Of a stretch of DNA of 64,000 bases, positions 17,940-25,813 are shown in pieces. Positions within the stretch are counted from its first letter, which is position 1; every line of letters starts with the position of its first letter. The notes beneath the pieces were generated by a model. That model saw nothing but the letters and a program-made list of their open reading frames with translations. It searched no databases and was not told where the DNA came from. The stretch lies in the NCBI RefSeq assembly GCF_000803265.1, contig NW_014575404.1:62001-126000 (forward strand). Direction: 5' to 3'. This DNA comes from Ordospora colligata OC4 (Eukaryota; Microsporidia; Ordosporidae). The position numbers and the translations under genes were made by a program.

Positions 17940-18126
17940 GGGAGATTTTTGCGCATGTCTTTTGAAAGATGTGTCAGAAGAGTAACCATGATGTATTACT
18001 GAATTGCACCACAATCAATGCATTATGCGGCTAATCTAAACATTAAATGTGTGAGTATTTATTTGGTGTTGTATATACATGACTCTCGAGCTGGAATAAC
18101 AGTGACAGCATACCCTGTAATAAATA

Positions 18127-19422
18127 ATGGATCTTGATGCAGTGCCTGATGAAGAGCTTGAGGAAGTGTTGCAGAGGTACATTGATTGCCCATACTTTAA
18201 AAACAATCCGTTGTATATTTCGCTCTGGAAGCGCTACTACAGCATTTGCAAAAGCCCAGCAGTGCTGTTTTTGATGAAGCACAAAAAGATATCGCAGTAT
18301 TATCACTGGATCTATCTTGAGCTCTCGAGGTATTTTGAAAGTATTGGAAGGAGTTGGATGTGCAGACATGTAATAGAGATTGGGGTGAATTGCAATGCAT
18401 ACGATGCCGATGTTCTACGAATGGAAATGGACAGTCTGCCTGAGGATGATAGCAAGCATTCTGAGAATGATATAAGTGCATTGATGAATCCAAAGGGATT
18501 CTTTGTATTTGGAAAGGCTTGGAATGCGTATGAAGAGAAGCTATCTTATAATAGAATACTTTTTGTGCGTGGAGACGAAGAAATGTCCTTTGAGGAGTTC
18601 AGAGCACTTTCATGCATTTGTGATCGAGAGAATGTGCAAATTGAATCAGAGAATGAATGGGTGTATTTTGGATATTCATGCAATGAAGAAGAGACGAAAG
18701 ATGAAGAAGCAGCGCCTAACATTATAATGAACATGGAGCGTGCTGATGCGAAAATGAATCTACAAGTGGGAAACAAACTGATTGCTGAGGACTGTGCGTA
18801 TTATATCAAAAGCATGATTAATAATTATGCATATGAAGTTGTATGCATTTATGAAGATACAACACATATATTACAGATGAATAAGACAACACTTGTTCTC
18901 AAGAAGATGTTTGGGTCAGAAGCCTCCATTATTTCTGAGATTGCACCTGAATATATTCCTGTATTTTCAATCAAAAACATAAATGATAGAAGCTTTGTTA
19001 TATATGAGCAGTGCTTTGGAACACTGAAGATGTGCCTTGATGTGTTATGTAATGCATATCCGTCTGTGGTTGTTTATCATGCATATCAGGTTATTGAGAT
19101 ACTCAAGGAATTGGCACGAATGGGGAAGAAGTTTTCAAGATTTTCGTTGGAAAGTGTACAAGTTTCAGCAAGATACACACTTGAGATTGTGGACTTTAAG
19201 ATTGAAGATGTTGAAGAAGCATCAAGTGGTATTGATGTGACGTGGAAGAGTGCAGCGATTGAAATATTGCAGATGTATGGGCATGGCGATATATGCAGGA
19301 AAGAATCTGAAATTGAATACAGAATACAAGAATGTATTGGAAAGATGGATGTTTTACGCATGATTGCAAAATGTAAGATTTTTTTATATGAAAGATGCGT
19401 ATCTGCATATGAAGGTGAGTAG
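18127..19422 (+). CDS. BUB1/MAD3-type spindle checkpoint protein with degenerate kinase region
   Basis: Residues about 10-90 match the Mad3/BUB1 homology region I (CPYFKNNPLYISLWKRYYSI, then a chain of TPR helices). The C-terminal part (about 250-425) looks like an eroded kinase fold: where a catalytic loop His-x-Asp-x4-Asn should be there is RFSLESVQVSARY, and the DFG position reads VDFK. No glycine-rich loop is evident. The protein would act at kinetochores in mitotic checkpoint signalling, most likely without kinase activity. At 431 residues it is far shorter than yeast Bub1 (1021). The ATG at 18127 lies 15 bases after a CCC. Confidence 0.75.
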   Translation: MDLDAVPDEELEEVLQRYIDCPYFKNNPLYISLWKRYYSICKSPAVLFLMKHKKISQYYHWIYLELSRYFESIGRSWMCRHVIEIGVNCNAYDADVLRMEMDSLPEDDSKHSENDISALMNPKGFFVFGKAWNAYEEKLSYNRILFVRGDEEMSFEEFRALSCICDRENVQIESENEWVYFGYSCNEEETKDEEAAPNIIMNMERADAKMNLQVGNKLIAEDCAYYIKSMINNYAYEVVCIYEDTTHILQMNKTTLVLKKMFGSEASIISEIAPEYIPVFSIKNINDRSFVIYEQCFGTLKMCLDVLCNAYPSVVVYHAYQVIEILKELARMGKKFSRFSLESVQVSARYTLEIVDFKIEDVEEASSGIDVTWKSAAIEILQMYGHGDICRKESEIEYRIQECIGKMDVLRMIAKCKIFLYERCVSAYEGE

Positions 19423-19632
19423 TGTGTGATAGAAGATAAAAGATTTAAATGAATGTGATAGAAAATAGTAATGTGTTTCAACATATTGAATTGGATGTGA
19501 TGAGTGATACGTAGAAGTGATATATGGTGGAGCATCGGTGAAGTATTGATATAGTTTGGATATGATGTAATAGAGTATAAGTAAGAATAAGAATAAGCCT
19601 CTTGACATCTTTGAATGAAACTGAAACCCTTG

Positions 19633-21414
19633 ATGTCTTTGTATGGATACTACTTACCGATAGAAAAGCATAAGGATAAGATAATTGAAGTAGTCGAGAA
19701 ATCGAAGATTTGCGTGATCAAAGGACCGACTGGATGTGGTAAGTCGACATACATTCCGTATTTGTTATCGTCTGAAGGATCAAGGATAGCGATAGTTGAG
19801 CCACGAAGAATGGCTGTTATGTCGCTGTACAAGACACTGTCTGAGGTGATAGCGAATGTTGGATACAAGATGCGGTTCAGTAAGCATGGACTAAAGAATG
19901 CAAGAGTAGTGATATACACAGACGGGAGTTTTCTAAACGAAATGGACAAGTATGAGTTTGATTATGTGATTATTGATGAGGTGCATGAGCGGTCGATACG
20001 AACAGATATTATTCTTGGACTGATAAGAAGCATGATTGGCAGAATGAGTGGAAAGATTATACTGATGAGTGCAACGGTTGATGTGAAGAAGATATGCAGG
20101 TATTTTGATGCAAATGTTCTGGAGATATCAGGAACACCACATCCAGTTAGAACAGAGTATTTACAGGAAAGCACAAGCGACTATTTGGTAGAGGCATATT
20201 GCAGGATCAAGAAGATAGTAAGTGGATGCCATGGCATAGAAGATGTGAATGGCAGAGACATTCTTGTGTTTCTTCCTGGTGAAGAAGATATTAATGAGCT
20301 GTGTTTGATGCTGAGAAGGATTCCTGTTGTGAAGGTTTACAAGGTGTTTTCAGCACTTGGGGACAATGAGCAGAGCAAGATATATGAGGAGTCGAAGCTG
20401 ATCAAGGTTATTCTATCAACAAACATATGTGAGGTGTCGTTAACAATACCTGGAGTTGGATATGTGATTGACACAGGGCTTGTGAAGGTGAAGATCTACG
20501 ATGCGATGAACTATTTTGGAATTCAAGCAATATCAAAAGAGTCAGCAAACCAACGACTGGGAAGATGCAACAGAACAGGGCCTGGGGTGTGTTACAGATT
20601 GTATACTGAAAGTGCATATGAAGAAATGCCAAATCAGCAGACACCTGAAATATGCAGGTCTGATCTATCTCAAGTAGTGCTGCAGCTTTTGAGCCATGGC
20701 AAGAATCCATTGACCTTTGAGTTTCTAGACTATCCTACATGTGCAAACATTGTGAATGCAATTAAATTTCTTGTAGCCAAGAGATGCATTGAAGTTGATG
20801 GAATAGGAAATGAAGATGTTTCTAGAATAAAGATGAAGGTGACGGGATATGGCAGGACTGTACTGAGACATCCTTTTGATACACATCTAGCGCATTTTTA
20901 TCAACAGACAATTGAGAGTGGTGTTGGATACTTTGGATCGATTGTTGTTTCTTTGGCAGGCCAAGAAGGATACAGCTTTCTGAAATGCAAGGAGATTGAG
21001 TGTAAGAGTGACTTGGAGTTTCTTATCAAGCTGTTTGAGGGATATATTGACAGCGAGGACAGGAAGCAATATTGTGTAAAACATGGAGTGTCTATGAAGT
21101 GTATGGAAGTTGCAAGGCAAACATTTGGATCGTTAAGAAGATGCAAGGACGGAGACATTGAGATGGTTGAGAGTGTTTTTAGCCGTGCTTATCAACACAA
21201 TGCATGTGAGAGAGTGGGAGATGGAAGTTACAGGCATGTCAACAGCGGTGAGATAGTGTGGATCCATCCAGACAGCCGGTTTTTTAAACGTAGAGATCGG
21301 TTTATTGTGTTTGTGGATGTTTTCTACACATCCAAGGCATATGCAAGGATTGTTGGGAAATACTTCTCAAATAACTTATCTGCTATTAACATTGATAGCA
21401 ATAGATCAGCATGA
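19633..21414 (+). CDS. DEAH-family RNA helicase
   Basis: The 593-residue protein has the DEAH/RHA motif set: GPTGCGKST (about residues 31-39), DEVHERS (115-121, a DEVH variant), SAT (146-148), the LSTNICEVSLTIPGVGYVID motif V and QRLGRCNRTGPG motif VI. Then come winged-helix/ratchet and OB-fold regions, ending with DSRFFKRRDRFIVF and FYTSKAYARI. This is the core shared by Prp43, Prp22, Prp2 and Prp16 without N-terminal extension. Spliceosomal or ribosome-assembly work is likely, but the specific orthologue cannot be told. The frame begins at an ATG at 19615, but CCC lies 3 bases before the ATG at 19633. Confidence 0.85.
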   Translation: MSLYGYYLPIEKHKDKIIEVVEKSKICVIKGPTGCGKSTYIPYLLSSEGSRIAIVEPRRMAVMSLYKTLSEVIANVGYKMRFSKHGLKNARVVIYTDGSFLNEMDKYEFDYVIIDEVHERSIRTDIILGLIRSMIGRMSGKIILMSATVDVKKICRYFDANVLEISGTPHPVRTEYLQESTSDYLVEAYCRIKKIVSGCHGIEDVNGRDILVFLPGEEDINELCLMLRRIPVVKVYKVFSALGDNEQSKIYEESKLIKVILSTNICEVSLTIPGVGYVIDTGLVKVKIYDAMNYFGIQAISKESANQRLGRCNRTGPGVCYRLYTESAYEEMPNQQTPEICRSDLSQVVLQLLSHGKNPLTFEFLDYPTCANIVNAIKFLVAKRCIEVDGIGNEDVSRIKMKVTGYGRTVLRHPFDTHLAHFYQQTIESGVGYFGSIVVSLAGQEGYSFLKCKEIECKSDLEFLIKLFEGYIDSEDRKQYCVKHGVSMKCMEVARQTFGSLRRCKDGDIEMVESVFSRAYQHNACERVGDGSYRHVNSGEIVWIHPDSRFFKRRDRFIVFVDVFYTSKAYARIVGKYFSNNLSAINIDSNRSA

Positions 21415-21466
21415 ATAGGAAATATCGGAATGTTTCATAGAATAAACAATATAAGCATGTAAATGT

Positions 21467-22399
21467 TTAATAAAGAAACTCATAGTATTTGTTGTAATTT
21501 TTTGGGAAAGATACTCCGTTTCCTGGTGTTGAGTATGTGGGCATAAGCCAGTGTCTAAAGCTATTCCCAAAGACTTGCTTCCAGTTCTGGCCAAGTCCAA
21601 GGTTGTATGGATTCAGAACCTGCCTATCTGTACTTGTTGATAGCGATGTTATTGGGCCTTCCTGGAAAACATGTCCAAATGTATGATCACCGCTGATATA
21701 GTCATCAATGACATAATGCTCTATTGTCGTCTCATTCATTCCTATCAGCCATGTGTGGAATACCAGCAATGAAGATATAAATACAAGCTCAACAGATGTC
21801 AGACTGAGCAGGATAATATAGTTGACCAATCGTTGGAATGCTATCCATCCAGACACAGTCATATACACAGATACAAAAATGATCAGAAACAAGCATGTCA
21901 CCAAGTTCATGAACAAAAACTGATAGAAAAACTTGTAGTTGTGAAACCCAATACACACACCAAGCATCAGGCAGTGGTGATCATATTTAAGATAGCATCG
22001 CTTGCATACATTGCAATGATGGGCTCTTGGTGGTTTGTATGTCTTGCACTTGCCGCATATCTTGATTCGAGAAAGATTGTCTTTCATTATCCTCTCCTCA
22101 ACAAAGCTGTTTATGTTTCTGATCTCAAGGTTGCTCTCATCGCATGGAAGATCCGGAAATATATCTAATGTGCTTTTATCTTCAGTAACCAGCAGGCGCA
22201 TGTAGAACATTGATTTATATGCCAGAAGAAGATGGTACGCAATGTATGCAACAAGTATTGTCCATGAAAGCACGCCCCTCTCCTCCATACAAAGCAGCCC
22301 AATGAACACAAAGTACTGATACAGCTCAACAATAGGATAGATTATAAATGCAATCAACTTTAGTGTTCCACTCACAAATTTCCTCGATGGCATAAACAT
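21467..22399 (-). CDS. DHHC palmitoyltransferase
   Basis: DHHC enzymes attach palmitate to cytosolic cysteines of membrane-associated proteins. The 310-residue protein has four membrane segments, two before and two after a zinc-binding Cys-rich domain. That domain reads CGKCKTYKPPRAHHCNVC, KRCYLKYDHHC and then LMLGVCIGFHNYKFF. The catalytic DHHC is intact, but the usual Pro-Trp after it is Leu-Met. The product ends in a TTxE-like position (MNETTIEHY) and a polar tail. It converges with the DEAH helicase gene (52 bp gap). Confidence 0.9.
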   Translation of the reverse strand: MFMPSRKFVSGTLKLIAFIIYPIVELYQYFVFIGLLCMEERGVLSWTILVAYIAYHLLLAYKSMFYMRLLVTEDKSTLDIFPDLPCDESNLEIRNINSFVEERIMKDNLSRIKICGKCKTYKPPRAHHCNVCKRCYLKYDHHCLMLGVCIGFHNYKFFYQFLFMNLVTCLFLIIFVSVYMTVSGWIAFQRLVNYIILLSLTSVELVFISSLLVFHTWLIGMNETTIEHYVIDDYISGDHTFGHVFQEGPITSLSTSTDRQVLNPYNLGLGQNWKQVFGNSFRHWLMPTYSTPGNGVSFPKNYNKYYEFLY

Positions 22400-22704
22400 T
22401 CAGGTCCTAGAATAAAGTCATAATATATTGCCATGGCCATAATTAAACAGCATCCTATGCATGGGCACTTTAATAAAGTAAAGACAAATTCAAATGGAAT
22501 ATAACTTCATTAGGATTAGTACACAGATGCTTCAGGTTACTTAGAAGACAACAGCACCAGATTTAGATCTGCAGGCATATCCAGATATACAAATGGCCCA
22601 AGCACTCACATCGCTCTATATATTCACTGCTCTTTCGATGTGTTCAAATAAGCAAACCAGTTACTGGAGGGCCAATAATTTGCTTATCACATGCCATTTA
22701 TCAA
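22400..22704. other. 305 bp gap between DHHC and AN1 genes, nothing recognised
   Basis: This AT-rich stretch lies upstream of the DHHC gene and downstream of the AN1 gene, both on the minus strand. I see no tRNA-like fold, no supported reading frame and no clear repeat. Confidence 0.5.
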
Positions 22705-23088
22705 TCAATCGCTTATCTTCTTCTCATTTAGCTTTGGATTTTGTAGCTTCAGCTTTGCGATCGCAATTGCCTTGTAATCAAATGTGCAGTCATGCTGATC
22801 ATGGAATCTATGATTTGCACAATACATATTTCCACATCTACAGCTATAGTTATTTGTCAGCTTTAGCTTTTTGCTGCATTTACTGCATATTAACTTAGCT
22901 GCCTCCTCTTTAGACGTATTTTCTAGAACACACTTTTTCTTCTGCACACAGATCGGTGTGATTTTCCTTTTTCTATGAAGACATGGTGCATCAACACGAT
23001 CTTCAGACAGCATTATTGTGTCCTCCTTCTTCTTCTCATCATCATTTCTTATCTCATCTTCAATCCTCTTCACATTCTCCATCTTCAT
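22705..23088 (-). CDS. AN1-type zinc finger protein
   Basis: The last 65 residues of the 127-residue product form an AN1 finger: C-x2-C (LICSKCSKK), C-x-C (SCRCGNMYC) and paired histidines (ANHRFHDQHDC), followed by a KAIAIAKLKLQNPKL tail. This is the layout of ZFAND5/6-type proteins, which bind the proteasome or ubiquitin during stress. The usual N-terminal A20 finger is missing; a Lys/Glu-rich region replaces it. The frame continues upstream into the SSL1 gene, so the start is placed at the ATG at 23088, just after a GGGGG run; the next Met is two codons on. Confidence 0.75.
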   Translation of the reverse strand: MKMENVKRIEDEIRNDDEKKKEDTIMLSEDRVDAPCLHRKRKITPICVQKKKCVLENTSKEEAAKLICSKCSKKLKLTNNYSCRCGNMYCANHRFHDQHDCTFDYKAIAIAKLKLQNPKLNEKKISD

Positions 23089-23143
23089 CAAACCCCCATG
23101 AATACATTTTTTTAAGTTTGCATTCTCAATGCATCCGCCCAAA

Positions 23144-24205
23144 ATGGCCTTGCAGCACAAAACAGCCAGGCACATTGAGGCCATGGCAAAGCAGTTTTCA
23201 TGGGAACAGGAATACAAAAGGACATGGGAAGAAGGTCCACAGAGCAAAATCAACGAGGCCATTATGGAGGCCGATGCTTCATACAGCAACAATAGAAAGG
23301 GAATAATAAGACACCTGCACATTGTAGTAGATGTTTCTGAGGCCATTGACAAGATAGACTTTCTTCCTTCATTCAGAGCAAACATAGTAAAAGCACTTGA
23401 AGAGTTTGTTCCCTCATTTTACACCGAAAATCCTCTTTCTGTGCTATCGTTTCTTAGTGTGCGTGATGTTTGTGTAAAGTACGTTAGTAGTGTCGACATA
23501 GATATTCATTCATTTCTTGGACAAACAGGATGTAAGTGGTTTTCGCTACTTAATGGACTTGAAGGATCTGTTGAGATCATGAAAAACTCGACATATGTCA
23601 AGGAAATTCTGGTGATAGTTGCAAGCACATCAACTAGGGATCCTCATGGGTATACAGAGGTGCTTTCAAAAATGAAGGCGTACAGCATAAAAGTGCATTT
23701 CATAAGCTTATGCGGAGAGGTTGCGTTATATAAGTCGATATCAAAAGCAACAGAAGGAGGATTTTATGTTCCAATTGACATGAACCACTTTTCAGCAATC
23801 ATGGCAAGATTTCACCATCCATCAGATTATAACGGAACCAAGCTAAGCCTGGCAAAGATAGGGTTTCCGTTGATTCTGGAGGAGCCAAGCGTATGTGCTT
23901 GCCACCTGGAAATGAAGATGTTTGGATATGAATGTCCAGTATGCAACACAATTGTATGCTCACTACCGATTCACTGTCCCATATGCAGTACACAGCTTGT
24001 GTCCACATTAAGTCTTTCCAAATCACTAAGGTTTTTGTATCCACTGAAGCCTTTTGTTTGTGCAAGCAATGGAATGTGCAGCATTTGTGGAATTGAGTGT
24101 GAGTGGATGTGCGAGGGATGCAGAAACACGTTTTGTAGGGAATGTAACAGCTTTATTCATGGCACACTGAGTTTCTGTGTGTATTGTGATGATCCGTATA
24201 ATTAA
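23144..24205 (+). CDS. SSL1: TFIIH subunit SSL1 (p44/GTF2H2)
   Basis: SSL1 is a core TFIIH subunit needed for transcription start and nucleotide excision repair; it stimulates the XPD helicase. The 353-residue product has the Ssl1 von Willebrand-like domain beginning HLHIVVDVSEAIDKID (about residues 59-75), the STRDPHGY segment, the GGFYVPIDMNHF motif, and C-terminal zinc fingers with many paired cysteines (YECPVC, HCPIC, CSICG, CEGC, FCREC). An ATG at 23129 is in frame, but the ATG at 23144 is preceded by CCCAAA. It is divergent from the AN1 gene across 55 bp. Confidence 0.93.
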   Translation: MALQHKTARHIEAMAKQFSWEQEYKRTWEEGPQSKINEAIMEADASYSNNRKGIIRHLHIVVDVSEAIDKIDFLPSFRANIVKALEEFVPSFYTENPLSVLSFLSVRDVCVKYVSSVDIDIHSFLGQTGCKWFSLLNGLEGSVEIMKNSTYVKEILVIVASTSTRDPHGYTEVLSKMKAYSIKVHFISLCGEVALYKSISKATEGGFYVPIDMNHFSAIMARFHHPSDYNGTKLSLAKIGFPLILEEPSVCACHLEMKMFGYECPVCNTIVCSLPIHCPICSTQLVSTLSLSKSLRFLYPLKPFVCASNGMCSICGIECEWMCEGCRNTFCRECNSFIHGTLSFCVYCDDPYN

Positions 24206-24294
24206 ATAGATATTTCTTAAACACAAGTGTTCATTTGGTCTTTGTACAGCATTTAGTTGTATGGTGTTGTAAACATTTGTTTATGTGAATGATA

Positions 24295-24786
24295 TTAATC
24301 ACTCATGCACCAGCTGTGATCGTCTGTGGTATCTCCATTATCATTAGTTACGCCTTGTTGATCTGCACAGCCATATGTCCAGTTGATCTTGCTCCACAAA
24401 TTGATTTCATTAACGAGTTTTGAACCAAGTATCTTGATTGAAGACTCCATGATTACCTGTCGGTGTTGGTAGATGTGATGCTGCACATTTATTCTGTGGA
24501 TGAAGCTTGTATCAAAAATACTTGGAAAGAGGTTGCGAAGAACACGGAATCCTGATAATGAACTTGTGATGTGTTTGATTGACAAGGCCTTGAGATATGA
24601 GTTGCATCCCTGTGCATTGGCTTTGCAGAAAAGCATATTATTTTCCTTGTGAACAAAGCCTTTTGGAAAGTTGATTTGCACAGTTGACGAAAAGTAAATG
24701 CATCCGTTACTAGAAGGCAGTCCTGAGCGACTAGACATATATGCCACTATGTGATACATATCTGTTTTGAATATCTGCTCGTACAT
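24295..24786 (-). CDS. Hypothetical protein, 163 residues
   Basis: This is the only long frame in a region otherwise without a gene, between SSL1 and the phosphatase gene. The product mixes beta-like and helical segments, has six or so scattered cysteines, no membrane segment, and an acidic, Asp-rich C-terminus. No family is recognised. There is no CCC motif before the ATG at 24786, which lowers confidence. Confidence 0.5.
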   Translation of the reverse strand: MYEQIFKTDMYHIVAYMSSRSGLPSSNGCIYFSSTVQINFPKGFVHKENNMLFCKANAQGCNSYLKALSIKHITSSLSGFRVLRNLFPSIFDTSFIHRINVQHHIYQHRQVIMESSIKILGSKLVNEINLWSKINWTYGCADQQGVTNDNGDTTDDHSWCMSD

Positions 24787-25012
24787 TACTCAATTGAGCG
24801 CATAATTATAAGTAACTGGTTTATTGTTCATAAATAATGTATAGCAAAGCAAGATGTGCATAATACATAGCATATATACTTATTTCTGCACAGTTAATGA
24901 ATAATGCATTATATAGATAGTACATTACAAAAGCAATCTACTTCATCATACTTCATCAAGCAAATGGATAACTAAACCTGATCTAACCAATACAACATTC
25001 CAGTCATAACCC

Positions 25013-25813
25013 ATGGATGAGAAGAACAAATTGAAGAAATTATTAACAGAGAGTTATGAATACATCAGATGTGAAATAGAAGGCAATAGACTCGAGAATG
25101 TTATTTCACTCATGGACTCGCTATCAGCATCATTCAAGTTGCCAAGAACAGAATATGACAGGTCTGGATGCACACCTTATAACAAAGAAGTATCAGACAC
25201 ATACAACCTTGATGAATATGTCAATGCGTCGTTTGTTCCTACTGCTGGGACATTATATATAGCTGCTCAGAATCCACTGGATAACAAAAAGGATGTCTTC
25301 ATATATCTACTGATAAAATCAAACACAAGATTGGTTGTGTCATTGATAAATGATACAAAATACTTTGATGAAGAGTGCTTGCATGAGCGAAAGATAGTCG
25401 AGTTTGAAGGAAGAGAGATATTTGTCGATGAAGTTTACGCGATCAAAGACAAACTGATAAGGAGACTGAGATACATAAACTGGGTTGACTTTTCAGTCCT
25501 GCCTCCTGATGAGATGGACTTTTTCCATAGATACTTTGATGCAATCCGTACAGAAACTGTTCTTGTACATTGCATTGCAGGAGTAGGAAGAACTGGGACA
25601 TTCATTATGTATGATATTTTGAAGAAGGCAGAAGCACTCACACTGGACATGTTCATAAACACATTTATATGCCTCAGAAGTCTTCGTGCACATCTGGTAA
25701 CAAACAAAGTCCAGCTTGAGTTTCTTAAGAATACCTTCTTGGCCAACAACCACAACCATGATATGAAAATCAATACAGAACCACAACAAACATCATTTAA
25801 TTCTTCGCCTTGA
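25013..25813 (+). CDS. Protein tyrosine phosphatase (classical PTP fold)
   Basis: The 266-residue protein contains a classical PTP domain: NLDEYVNASFV (family YINAS), YIAAQNPLDNKKDVF (family ATQGPL-x3-DFW), and the catalytic loop HCIAGVGRTGTF with Cys187 and Arg193. The general-acid loop, usually WPD, reads WVD (157-159), keeping the Asp. The product should remove phosphate from tyrosine, although microsporidia have few tyrosine kinases, so its substrate is unclear. The ATG is directly preceded by CCC. The last 17 bases overlap the 3' end of RPN1 on the other strand. Confidence 0.88.
   Translation: MDEKNKLKKLLTESYEYIRCEIEGNRLENVISLMDSLSASFKLPRTEYDRSGCTPYNKEVSDTYNLDEYVNASFVPTAGTLYIAAQNPLDNKKDVFIYLLIKSNTRLVVSLINDTKYFDEECLHERKIVEFEGREIFVDEVYAIKDKLIRRLRYINWVDFSVLPPDEMDFFHRYFDAIRTETVLVHCIAGVGRTGTFIMYDILKKAEALTLDMFINTFICLRSLRAHLVTNKVQLEFLKNTFLANNHNHDMKINTEPQQTSFNSSP

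Noticed and set aside
22593..22898. 101-codon plus-strand frame between DHHC and AN1 genes
   Set aside because: More than half is antisense to the AN1 zinc finger; composition is random-like and no family or CCC start is seen.
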